Assembly: GCA_963697975.1 (NCBI GenBank)
Contig: OY969111.1
Span: forward strand, 4,898,001 to 4,962,000
Reading direction: 5' to 3'
Source: QHXM01 sp963697975
GTDB taxonomy: Bacteria; Acidobacteriota; Blastocatellia; Pyrinomonadales; Pyrinomonadaceae
DNA length: 64,000 nt
The notes beneath the pieces are model-generated. The model was not told the DNA's origin, ran no database searches, and was given only the letters and a program-made list of their open reading frames with translations. Each line of letters starts with the position of its first letter. Positions within the stretch are counted from its first letter, which is position 1. Positions 23,643-31,636 of the stretch are shown here, one piece after another. The translations under genes and the position numbers were made by a program.

Positions 23643-25079
23643 TCAGGCTTCCGGCGAAGAAGATTGAGCTTTCGTCTCATCACTTTCTTCTTCTTTGCTT
23701 TCCTGCTCCGTCTGCTCCGAAGTTGCCTCGTTCACTTCCGTAGAGCTTGCTTCATCTTCAGGAATTTCTTCGCGCCACTCTTCGTCCGTTACTCGCGCAT
23801 TTTCAACAATCAGGTCAATCGCTTTGCGATTGCGTAACCTATCGGCGATGCTAGTAGTGCCTCCCTGCTTTGTCAAGGCAGCACGCACTTGCTCTGGTGT
23901 TTGACGCGAACTTGCGGCAATCGAGTTAATCTCAGCTTCGATTTCTTCTTCGCTGGCTTCTATCTTCTCCTCGTCGGCGATCATCTCCAGCAGCATCGAG
24001 CCGCGCACATCAAACTCGGCCTGAGCCTTCAATTGAGCGCGCACACCGTCCCAGTTAATCTCCTGAGCGCGCGGATCAATCCCGCGCCCGATCATATCGC
24101 GCACCGCCGATTCCAGACGATTGTTGGCCTGATGCTCGCTCAAAGTCTGCGGAACTTCAAACGGATGCGCCTCGACCAGTTTCCTCATCACCTCGCTGCG
24201 TAAGCGATTGTCGGATTCCACGCTCGCGCGCTTCACTAAATCCTCGCGCACCCTCTCGCGCAAATTATCAAGCGACTCAAACTCTTCGCCCAGACTCTTG
24301 GCCCATTCATCGTCCAGCTCGGGGATTTCCTTGCGACGCACCGCCGTCACGGTCGCGGTATAATCAACTTTCTTCCCGGCCAATCCCTTCGACGTGAAAT
24401 CCGCCGGGTAATCCACCGTGAAAGTCTTCGCCTCATCCGCTTTCACACCGAGCAGGTTATCCGTAAACTCCTGCTGGACACCTGCGCCGCCGAGTTCCAC
24501 GTCAACGTCTTCAACGTTGATGTCCTCTTCGTCGGGCGTCTCGACAAATTTCCCATGAAAGTTCACCGTCACGGTGTCGCCAATCTCCGCCCCGCGATCT
24601 TCGACGGGCTGAAGCGATGCAGAGTTATCAAGCAAGCCTTCGATGACGCGTTCAACGTCTTCGTCCTCGACGGGACGAACGCGCCGCGCGGCTTCCAGCC
24701 CCTTATACTCGCCGAGTGTGACTTCGGGCAGAACCTCTACATGCACATGCAGCGAGATTGGCTCTGTGCCCATCTTGCCCAGACCTTCGGAATTATCCAG
24801 ATGCAAATCCGGCTCGCCGATGGCGTTGAGCGAGTGCTCGGAAATCGCGTCCTGAACGGCTTGCGGCACAAGCTCCTGCAAAACCTCGCTGCGAATCTGG
24901 TCCTTAAAGCGCGAGCGAACGACCGAGCGCGGCGCATGGCCGGGACGAAATCCCGGCACGGTCGCCTGCTGCGCGTAGCGATCACTGATGCGGTCGTAGG
25001 CGTTGCGCACGGTGTCGGCTTCAATCTCGATTTTGATCTCCTTGCGCGTTGGAGAAACGTCAATCACTTCAGTCTTCAT
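23643..25079 (-). CDS. tig: Trigger factor
   Basis: 478 residues from the ATG at 25079 (MKTEVIDVSPTRKEI), which is where trigger factors normally begin. The open frame continues 16 codons upstream through a hairpin, so a start at 25127 cannot be excluded. The ribosome-docking signature GFRPGHAP lies at 43-50, the FKBP-type PPIase domain around 155-245 (GDTVTVNFHGKF, KTFTVDYPADF), and the helical chaperone arms after it. The C-terminal tail is very acidic (EDEASSTEVNEATSEQ). It binds nascent chains at the ribosome exit and isomerises prolines. First gene of the proteostasis block. Confidence 0.95.
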   Translation of the reverse strand: MKTEVIDVSPTRKEIKIEIEADTVRNAYDRISDRYAQQATVPGFRPGHAPRSVVRSRFKDQIRSEVLQELVPQAVQDAISEHSLNAIGEPDLHLDNSEGLGKMGTEPISLHVHVEVLPEVTLGEYKGLEAARRVRPVEDEDVERVIEGLLDNSASLQPVEDRGAEIGDTVTVNFHGKFVETPDEEDINVEDVDVELGGAGVQQEFTDNLLGVKADEAKTFTVDYPADFTSKGLAGKKVDYTATVTAVRRKEIPELDDEWAKSLGEEFESLDNLRERVREDLVKRASVESDNRLRSEVMRKLVEAHPFEVPQTLSEHQANNRLESAVRDMIGRGIDPRAQEINWDGVRAQLKAQAEFDVRGSMLLEMIADEEKIEASEEEIEAEINSIAASSRQTPEQVRAALTKQGGTTSIADRLRNRKAIDLIVENARVTDEEWREEIPEDEASSTEVNEATSEQTEQESKEEESDETKAQSSSPEA

Positions 25080-25089
25080 AAAATTTGAA

Positions 25090-25125
25090 GCCCGCTCCGG
25101 CTCTTCGGAAATGAGCCGAACGGGC
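25090..25125 (-). terminator. Hairpin between tRNA-Leu and tig
   Basis: Stem GCCCGTTCGGCTC/GAGCCGGAGCGGGC on the minus strand is followed by TTCAAATTTT directly before the tig ATG. It could terminate the tRNA transcript or attenuate tig. Confidence 0.6.
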
Positions 25126-25181
25126 ATCCTTCCTCTTGTCGAAAATTACTTGAACAATTGATTTGTCATTAAAACTTTTGG

Positions 25182-25263
25182 TGCCGAGGGCGGGACTCGA
25201 ACCCGCACGCCTTGCGGCACAGGCTTCTAAGACCTGCGTGGCTGCCAGTTACACCACCTCGGC
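25182..25263 (-). tRNA. tRNA-Leu (anticodon TAG)
   Basis: A minus-strand 82-nt cloverleaf with acceptor GCCGAGG/CCTCGGC, anticodon loop CTTAGAA (UAG), a long class-II variable arm (TGCCGCAAGGCGT) and T loop GTTCGAGTC. CCA is not encoded. Confidence 0.95.
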
Positions 25264-25375
25264 AATTCTCCTTAACTTAACCCGGCCAAACTTTCTGTAA
25301 AGCCAGCGCCTGCGAACTTGAGAGATTAAAAGATTGCTTTTATGTTGTCTAGCGATGAGAGAAAACTATGCATCC

Positions 25376-25864
25376 TTACTTAACGGATTTTGATTCGACC
25401 TCACGTTTGAGAGCGCGGATTCTCTTCGTCAATTCCTGCATCTCGCGCTCTGGAAAGTCTCGCCTCCATTGACGATCAAACTCATCCTGAATAGTGCGCC
25501 TGTGTAAATCTCGTAGCTCTTTCCAAAATGGCAGACACGCGCCCAGCTTAGACCCATGAAATGAGAAGACCGTGCTGGATGCTGCGGCCAGCCTGCGATG
25601 GTCTGGATAACGAATAATATCAAGCTGGATGGAATCATCCTTTGCTGCCAGCTTGAAATCATACTCTTCAGGCTCGCTGTTCCATTTAATGATCGCCTCA
25701 CCGTCGCCTGCCAGCATAGCCGACAACGCCTCAATCAAATCCCGCAACGAGTCATAAGGCGCATGGGAGACGACCGCGACGAAACTCTCTTTCTCGCTGC
25801 TCAAGCGAAGCGACATGAAGCCATGCTGCGGACTTTCCAAACTGACTCGGAGCTTCTGACTCAT
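25376..25864 (-). CDS. Hypothetical protein with C-terminal charged helix
   Basis: 162 residues, no signal peptide. The N-terminal half is beta-rich (LRVSLESPQHGFMSLRLSS, FVAVVSHAPYDS), a middle segment reads EAIIKWNSEPEEYDFKLAAKDDSIQLDIIRYPD, and the last 50 residues form a long basic/acidic helix (FWKELRDLHRRTIQDEFDRQW...LTKRIRALKREVE). No family recognised. It lies 9 nt from the stop of the permease gene on the same strand, so may be co-transcribed with it. Composition is like its neighbours. Confidence 0.5.
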   Translation of the reverse strand: MSQKLRVSLESPQHGFMSLRLSSEKESFVAVVSHAPYDSLRDLIEALSAMLAGDGEAIIKWNSEPEEYDFKLAAKDDSIQLDIIRYPDHRRLAAASSTVFSFHGSKLGACLPFWKELRDLHRRTIQDEFDRQWRRDFPEREMQELTKRIRALKREVESKSVK

Positions 25865-25873
25865 TGTTGAACT

Positions 25874-27253
25874 TTACACCTTCTGCGCCTTGCCTCGTTT
25901 GCTAATCCCTCTAAGCAAGAGAAAGACAGGATAGCTTGCTGCCAGCAGGACGAGCGCATAGACGCTGTTTTCGTAGACACCATTATCTATATCGCTGATG
26001 ACCGCTCCGATGAGAAACGCGATTGAGCCGATGAGCGCCACTCCGGTAGTCCAGGGATAGCCCCACGCGCGGTACGGGCGCTTTGTCTCCGGCTCTTTGA
26101 AGCGCAGTACAAACACCGAGAGGAACGAAATCGAATAGTTAATCACGAAGAAGAAGGCGAGCACGGCCAGCACCTTGTCGAACGTGCCGCTCAGGATAAA
26201 GAGCGCGGCGGCCAGCGCGCTGAGAAACAGAGTGATGGTTGGTGTCCCGCCTTCATTAACACGGTCTGCCCGACCGGAGATGAGCTTATCGCGGCTCATG
26301 GCGAGCAGGATGCGCGGCGCAGTCAGGTGGTAAGCGTTAATCGTACTCAGCATCGAGACGATAGCCAGCACACGCATGATCGTATCGCCACGCGCGCCGA
26401 ACAACTCCTGCGCCGCCGCTCCGGTTGCGAGCTTTGTCCCGGCCAACTCCGGGAGCGGGAGAACATAAAGCAGCGCGAGATTGACGAGCACGTAAATCAG
26501 GATAACTGACAGCACGCCTCCGATCATCGAACGCGGCACGTCGCGGTCAGGGTTACGCACTTCTTCGCCGAAGTAAATGACGCTGTACCAGCCATCGTAA
26601 GTGTAAAGCACACCTTGCAGCGCCTTGACCAGCAGGGCCAACAGCGGCAAGCCCAGCAACACCGGCTGTGAAGTGGATTCACGCGCGCCCCTGCCTCCGA
26701 GCATAAAGCAGGCTGCAATCAAGACGATGAAGACGACGGCCTTGAGCAAGCTGGTGAGATTCTGCGTGTAGCTGCCCCGCCGAATCCCTTTCCATTGAAG
26801 AAAGGTGAAGAAGCAGACGGTAGCAAGCGCAACCACCTTGTCCTGACCCTCCAGCGCCGGAACAAGTTTGCCCGCGTACTCGCCTATGACCATCGAGATG
26901 ACGGCAATCGTCCCGCACGTCGAGAGCCAATCGCTCCAACCGACGACGAAGCCCGCGTAATCGCCCAGCGCGCGATGAGCGAAAACATAAAAACCGCCGG
27001 AGCGCGGAATCATCGTCCCCAACTCCGCTACGGAGATTGTGCCGAGCAGTGCGTAGATTCCGCCCGCGACCCACACGCCGATGAAGAGCCATGCGTTCGG
27101 CAAGTAGCCTGCAATCTCTCCGGGCGTGCGAAAGATGCCCATCCCGATTGTTCCGCCAATCGTCACCGCGAGGCCAAAGCCGACGCCAAGAATCCGCAGT
27201 AAGTGCCCACGACTCTTATCCGGCGATGAAGGAACAATTACTTCTGATTGCAT
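25874..27253 (-). CDS. APC-superfamily amino-acid permease
   Basis: 459 residues with about 12 membrane helices. The APC signature is in TM1 (GFGLAVTIGGTIGMGIFRTPGEIAG), followed by GGIYALLGTISVAELGTMIPRSGGFYVFAHRALGDYAGFVVGW, the conserved region of TM2-3 that lines the substrate path. Substrate is probably an amino acid or its derivative; the exact one is not deducible. It is the upstream partner of the hypothetical gene at 25376 and lies directly after a SIS-domain sugar enzyme gene on the same strand, so peptide or amino-sugar catabolism is a reasonable context. Confidence 0.85.
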   Translation of the reverse strand: MQSEVIVPSSPDKSRGHLLRILGVGFGLAVTIGGTIGMGIFRTPGEIAGYLPNAWLFIGVWVAGGIYALLGTISVAELGTMIPRSGGFYVFAHRALGDYAGFVVGWSDWLSTCGTIAVISMVIGEYAGKLVPALEGQDKVVALATVCFFTFLQWKGIRRGSYTQNLTSLLKAVVFIVLIAACFMLGGRGARESTSQPVLLGLPLLALLVKALQGVLYTYDGWYSVIYFGEEVRNPDRDVPRSMIGGVLSVILIYVLVNLALLYVLPLPELAGTKLATGAAAQELFGARGDTIMRVLAIVSMLSTINAYHLTAPRILLAMSRDKLISGRADRVNEGGTPTITLFLSALAAALFILSGTFDKVLAVLAFFFVINYSISFLSVFVLRFKEPETKRPYRAWGYPWTTGVALIGSIAFLIGAVISDIDNGVYENSVYALVLLAASYPVFLLLRGISKRGKAQKV

Positions 27254-27273
27254 ACGGGGAGTGTCCCTGCTGA

Positions 27274-28308
27274 TTAGAGCGTGCGCGTTACTTTCGACAA
27301 TGAGCGTGGCGCATCCGGGTCTAGTCCTTTGGCGTTTGCCAGCAGCGCGGCGAACAGTTGCCCCGGAATGATGTAAGGAATGGGAGCTAAAAACTCATCT
27401 ATCTCTCCCGGCATTACTATAGCGCGCGAGCAGGCGCGGGCTGCCTCCTCATCTGCGGTGATGACAAGCGTGTCGGCGCGAAGTTCCTTCAGGCGTTCGA
27501 GCAATTCTTTGACGCCCGGAAGCATTGCGCCCGGCGGCGCGAAGAGGATGACAGGAAAGTGGCGCTCGACCATCGCCAGCGGGCCGTGCAGGAAATCGGC
27601 GGACGAAAAACGCTCGGCCACGACGTAGCAGGTCTCCATTAGTTTAAGCGCCAGTTCGTAAGCGTTGGCGTAGATCAGGCCGCGCCCGACGACGACGCAG
27701 TTTTCCATGAAGACGTAACGCTCGACGAGTTCGGTAATTGCGGTTTGGCGTTCAAGCGCACGCTCTGCATATTCGGGGATAGCTTCATAAGCGGGAGCTT
27801 TGCCGCCATCCGAGAGCGCCGCCGCGAGCATGTAGAAGAGAAGCATCTGCCCCGTGTAAGTCTTCGTCGCCGCGACGGAACGCTCACGCCCGCCGTGCAT
27901 CAGGAGCGTTTCGTCAACCAACTTCGTCATTGACGACGACGCTTCGTTCGTAATCCCGACTGTGCAAGCGCCGCCGTTGCGCGCGTTCTCCAACACGCGG
28001 TTGATGTCTTCGCCTTCGCCCGACTGGGAGACGCCGATGACGAGCGCGCGATTGAGTTTCAGCTTGGCGTTGTAGATGGTGTGGACGCTTGGTGCGGCAA
28101 GCGAGACGGGAATGCCGGTTGTCACTTCGAGCAGGTAGCGACCGAAGAGCGCCGCGTTGTCGGAACTACCGCGCGCCACGAGGACTATCAGGTCAACGTC
28201 GCGCTCCTTCAAAAATGCGCCGAGCCGTTCGACCTTGCTTCTCTCTTCCTGAATGGTTTTCGCAAGCGCTGCCGGTTGCTCGGCAATCTCCTGAAGCATT
28301 AAAGACAA
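27274..28308 (-). CDS. SIS-domain amino-sugar isomerase/deaminase (NagB-II/GlmS-C type)
   Basis: 344 residues made of two SIS domains, like the isomerase half of GlmS and the NagB-II/AgaS enzymes that convert glucosamine-6-phosphate to fructose-6-phosphate and ammonia. Visible motifs: VLVARGSSDNAALFGRYLLE (first sugar-phosphate loop), VIGVSQSGEGEDINRVLENAR, RSVAATKTYTGQMLLFYMLAAAL, and CVVVGRGLIYANAYELALKLMETC in SIS2. There is no glutaminase domain. A TTG start at 28308 is favoured by AAGGA 7 nt upstream. Divergent from the NagX-like gene, fitting amino-sugar use. Confidence 0.85.
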   Translation of the reverse strand: MSLMLQEIAEQPAALAKTIQEERSKVERLGAFLKERDVDLIVLVARGSSDNAALFGRYLLEVTTGIPVSLAAPSVHTIYNAKLKLNRALVIGVSQSGEGEDINRVLENARNGGACTVGITNEASSSMTKLVDETLLMHGGRERSVAATKTYTGQMLLFYMLAAALSDGGKAPAYEAIPEYAERALERQTAITELVERYVFMENCVVVGRGLIYANAYELALKLMETCYVVAERFSSADFLHGPLAMVERHFPVILFAPPGAMLPGVKELLERLKELRADTLVITADEEAARACSRAIVMPGEIDEFLAPIPYIIPGQLFAALLANAKGLDPDAPRSLSKVTRTL

Positions 28309-28455
28309 GGTGTGATCCTTTGAGGACGAATTATTTCAATTAAAGGGAAATTTCGTTGACATCGAAATTGCTGCCGTGATAGTTGTCCCCCGGCGCTGAG
28401 ACACAATAATGAAAAGGGGCGGCGAGCGCAATAGGTTGATTCTCGACTAACCAAG

Positions 28456-29598
28456 ATGGAAGCAGCTTCCGAAGTTAACAAGAACAGTTCGTCCGGGCGG
28501 ATGTTGTCGCTCGACGTATTTCGCGGATTAACCATCGCGGGTATGGTGCTGGTCAATAACCCTGGGACGTGGAGCGCAATCTACAGCCCTCTGAAACATG
28601 CGGAGTGGCACGGCTGGACGCCGACGGATTTAATCTTTCCGTTCTTTCTCTTCATCGTCGGCATCTCGATTACGCTGGCGTTCGCGCGCCGTGTCGAGAG
28701 CGGCGACGATCAATATGATTTACTCAGGAAGGTCTTCAAACGCTCCGCCATCATCTTCGCCCTCGGACTCTTCCTCAACGGCTTTCCGTATTTCGATCTC
28801 GCGGAGATTCGCATCCCCGGCGTGCTTCAACGCATTGCGGTCTGCTACCTCGTTGCTTCCCTCATCTTCCTGAAAACAAGCTGGCGCACGCAGGCAATAA
28901 CAGCCGCCGTGCTTCTTTTGCTCTACTGGATTTTGATGACAATTGTGCCCGTGCCCGGATTCGGCGCAGGCGACCTCGGCAAGGAAGGGAATCTCGCGGC
29001 CTACATTGATCGCGGGTTGCTGGGGCGTCACATCTGGAAAGGCGGCGTAGTCTTCGACCCGGAAGGATTGTTGAGCACGATGCCTGCGATTGCGACAACG
29101 CTCTGCGGCGTTTTGACCGGACACTGGCTGCGCTCGACGCGCACACAACTGGAAAAGGTCGGAGGCATGTTCTTCGCGGGAGCGTGCGCGGTCGCCGTTG
29201 GGTGGGCCTGGCACTTCTGGTTTCCGATCAACAAGTCTCTGTGGACAAGCTCTTATGTCGTCTTCACGGCGGGGATGGCCCTGCAACTGCTCGCCAGCTG
29301 CTACTGGCTGGTGGACATTAAAGATTACAAGCGCTGGGCCAGGCCTTTCATCATCTTCGGCGTCAACGCGCTCGCGCTCTTCGTCTTCTCCGGCCTGCTC
29401 GGAAGATTGATGGGCGTTATCAAAGTGCCGCGCACTGATGGCTCATCAATCGCGCTTCAGCCCTTTATCTTCCGCAACCTCTTCGCTTCATGGGCATCGC
29501 CCATCAACGCCTCGCTTCTTTACGCCATCACCTACATCTTTTTCTGGCTGCTCCTGATGTGGCTGCTCTACCGCAAACGAATTTTCATCAAAGTGTAG
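28456..29598 (+). CDS. NagX-like membrane acyltransferase (heparan-alpha-glucosaminide N-acetyltransferase family)
   Basis: 380 residues with about 10 membrane helices. The signature LSLDVFRGLTIAGMVLVNNPGTW near residue 20 and HAEWHGWTPTDLIFPFFLFIVGISI match the NagX/HGSNAT family, whose members transfer acetyl groups to terminal glucosamine or handle amino-sugar oligomers at the inner membrane. Bacterial nagX genes cluster with N-acetylglucosamine catabolic genes, and here it is divergent from a NagB-II-like gene, which agrees. The TAG stop is inside the left arm of the inverted-repeat element (29594-29705), so the C-terminus was set by that insertion. Confidence 0.85.
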   Translation: MEAASEVNKNSSSGRMLSLDVFRGLTIAGMVLVNNPGTWSAIYSPLKHAEWHGWTPTDLIFPFFLFIVGISITLAFARRVESGDDQYDLLRKVFKRSAIIFALGLFLNGFPYFDLAEIRIPGVLQRIAVCYLVASLIFLKTSWRTQAITAAVLLLLYWILMTIVPVPGFGAGDLGKEGNLAAYIDRGLLGRHIWKGGVVFDPEGLLSTMPAIATTLCGVLTGHWLRSTRTQLEKVGGMFFAGACAVAVGWAWHFWFPINKSLWTSSYVVFTAGMALQLLASCYWLVDIKDYKRWARPFIIFGVNALALFVFSGLLGRLMGVIKVPRTDGSSIALQPFIFRNLFASWASPINASLLYAITYIFFWLLLMWLLYRKRIFIKV

Positions 29599-29705
29599 GA
29601 CAGGCATTCCTGCCTGTCGTAGCGTGCTTAAGCCACGCTGATAGTTTTTGCAAACAGAATATTCGCGCTTTCGCGCTCAACGACAGACAGGAATGTCTGT
29701 CCTAC
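29594..29705. repeat. 112-bp inverted-repeat element, copy 2
   Basis: Outer arms 29594-29618 (TGTAGGACAGGCATTCC...) and 29682-29705 (GACAGACAGGAATGTCTGTC...), imperfect by two transitions. Inner stems AGCGTGC/GCACGCT-like and CGCGCTTTCGCGC. The TAG stops of both convergent flanking genes are provided by its two ends. Interior orientation opposite to copy 1. Confidence 0.85.
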
Positions 29706-31402
29706 GGTTTATAACCCGGCCCGCGCAGGACGCGGCCTGCGAGCGTTTTGGTGCGTTGTCCGTTGTCAACGCTGAGTTGGCCGTTGATGATGACGAAGGG
29801 GATGCCTTCCGGGTAGGCGTTCGGCTCTTCAAACGTCGAGCGGTCGCGCACCGTCTGTGGATCGAAGATGGTGATGTCGGCATACGCGCCTTCGCGCAGC
29901 ACGCCCCTATCTTTCAAGCCGACACGGGCGGCGGGCATCCCGGTCATCTTGCGCACGGCTTCTTCCAGCGTTAGCAGATGCTCGTCGCGCACGTAGCGCG
30001 AGAGGATGCGCGGATATGAACCCCAGCCACGCGGATGTCCTTTGGCAGACGAGAGCGGGCCGTCAATGGCGCGTGCGCCGCTGTCGGTGCAGATAGAAAC
30101 GAAGGGAGCGCGCAACGCGGCGCGTAGATCGTCTTCCGCCATCATGAAATAGATGGCGCTGGTCTGCCCGTGATCTGCGAGGATCAGATCAAAGAGCGCG
30201 TCCGCGTCGTCTTTCTTCTGCTCGACGGCAATCTCCGCGAGTCGTTTGCCCTGAAGATTTTCAAGCTCACGGTTGACTACCGAACTGATAAGCACGCCGT
30301 TCGCCCCTCCGCTGCCGAGATAGATGTTCTCCCATTCGCTCGTGTCCTTCATAATCTCGCGTTTCAATCGCTCGCGGGTCTGGTTATCCCGAAGCCGCTC
30401 AAGCATGCGCTCCGTGCCGCCTTCCAAAGCCCAGGGCGGAAGACAGGCTGTGAGCGCGGTGCTGGCAGCCGTGTAGGGATAAACGTCCGCGCTGATTTCC
30501 AGCCCGCGCGCACGCGCTGCTTCGATGCGCTTTAAGACATCGGGCATTCGTCCCCAGTTCTTTTTATAAGCTGTCTTGAGATGCCAGATTTCTACGGGAA
30601 TGTGAGCGCAACGTCCGATCTCGAAAACTTCTTCGAGCGAGGTGTCAATGGCGTTGGCTTCGCTTCTCTGATGAGTTGCGTAAATGCCGCCGTAACGTTG
30701 CGCGGCCATTGCCAGTTCAACAAGCTCGTTCGTTCTGGCAAAACGCGCGGGCACGTATTGCAGCGAGGTCGAGAGACCGAGTGCGCCATCCTCCATCGCG
30801 TCTGCAACCTGACGGCGCATCTGAATCAACTCATCCGTTGTGGGCGGGCGATTGTCGAAGCCGATGACAAAGGCGCGCACCTGCGTTGCTCCAACGAACG
30901 TCCCTAAGTTGACGCCGATGCCCTGTTTTTCGAGACGGCTGAAATACTGACGGAGCGTGCGCCAGTCAACCGTGAGGTTGTAGCGGCGGTAATACTCGCC
31001 CTCTTCGGCAATCAGACGTTCGTTGATCGGCGCAACCGAACTGCCCTCGCCTGTAATTTCCGTCGTGACTCCCTGCATGACCTTGCTCATCGCGCGCGGG
31101 TCAATGAGCAGGTTAATCTCGGATTGACCGAGCAGGTCTATGAAGCCCGGCGCGACGACGTGCCCGCGTGCATCAATCACACGGCGCGCACGAGCGTTCT
31201 TCAGATTCCCGATACGTGCGATGCGGTCGCCTTTGATTGCCACATCAGCCGTGTAGCCACGTCGGCCCGTGCCGTCAATCACGCGCCCGTTTCTGATGAG
31301 CAGGTCGTACTGCGGCGGAGGAGAGGCTTCGCCATGCGAAAGCGCTGAAGAGAGCAAGGCTGCGATGCTCAAGACTGAGCTGATAGCTATAGTTGATTTC
31401 AT
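29702..31402 (-). CDS. N-acyl-D-amino-acid deacylase (D-aminoacylase family), exported
   Basis: 566 residues from the ATG at 31402, which has GGAG 6 nt upstream. A signal peptide (ISSVLSIAALLSSALSHGEA) precedes an amidohydrolase TIM barrel: YDLLIRNGRVIDGTGRRGYTADVAI (N-terminal beta sandwich), VVAPGFIDL with an unusual GQSE in place of the common H-x-H dyad, EITGEGSSVAP, YATHQRSEA, VEIWHLKTAYKKNWG, and SICTDSGARAI (metal-site Asp). Such enzymes release D-amino acids from N-acyl derivatives. Altered metal ligands at the start of the barrel (DLLGQSE rather than DxHxH) mean activity should not be assumed. Beside murE and amino-sugar genes, it may help recycle cell-wall peptides. Confidence 0.75.
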   Translation of the reverse strand: MKSTIAISSVLSIAALLSSALSHGEASPPPQYDLLIRNGRVIDGTGRRGYTADVAIKGDRIARIGNLKNARARRVIDARGHVVAPGFIDLLGQSEINLLIDPRAMSKVMQGVTTEITGEGSSVAPINERLIAEEGEYYRRYNLTVDWRTLRQYFSRLEKQGIGVNLGTFVGATQVRAFVIGFDNRPPTTDELIQMRRQVADAMEDGALGLSTSLQYVPARFARTNELVELAMAAQRYGGIYATHQRSEANAIDTSLEEVFEIGRCAHIPVEIWHLKTAYKKNWGRMPDVLKRIEAARARGLEISADVYPYTAASTALTACLPPWALEGGTERMLERLRDNQTRERLKREIMKDTSEWENIYLGSGGANGVLISSVVNRELENLQGKRLAEIAVEQKKDDADALFDLILADHGQTSAIYFMMAEDDLRAALRAPFVSICTDSGARAIDGPLSSAKGHPRGWGSYPRILSRYVRDEHLLTLEEAVRKMTGMPAARVGLKDRGVLREGAYADITIFDPQTVRDRSTFEEPNAYPEGIPFVIINGQLSVDNGQRTKTLAGRVLRGPGYKP

Positions 31403-31489
31403 GAAAGCTCCAAAGAAACAGAAGCACGAGGTTGGTTGATTGACCGCGCAGCATTCTGCCTGCATCATCTCAAGGTGGCAAGAGAATTC

Positions 31490-31558
31490 GATTGCGGGTT
31501 ACGGATTTCGGATTAGAAATCATCGCGTTCCTGAATCCGCAATCCGCATTCCGCAATT
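31490..31558. repeat. Inverted heptad element between divergent genes
   Basis: Left run GATTGCG/GGTTACG/GATTTCG/GATTAGA, right run GAATCCG/CAATCCG/CATTCCG/CAATT. It lies between the divergent deacylase and murE genes, so here it cannot be a shared 3' terminator. Same word family as 53424 and 55881. Confidence 0.8.
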
Positions 31559-31636
31559 GAGAAAGTTCTGCCCCTACGGACTATAATCGCTGCGCCTCAG
31601 GGCGAAAGAGAAAATCTGATTGGATGGTAAAGACGA

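Noticed and set aside
29490..29714. 74-codon plus-strand ORF ending in the 112-bp repeat
   Set aside because: The peptide (QAFLPV, SYGL) is just translation of the repeat element and of the NagX gene out of frame.
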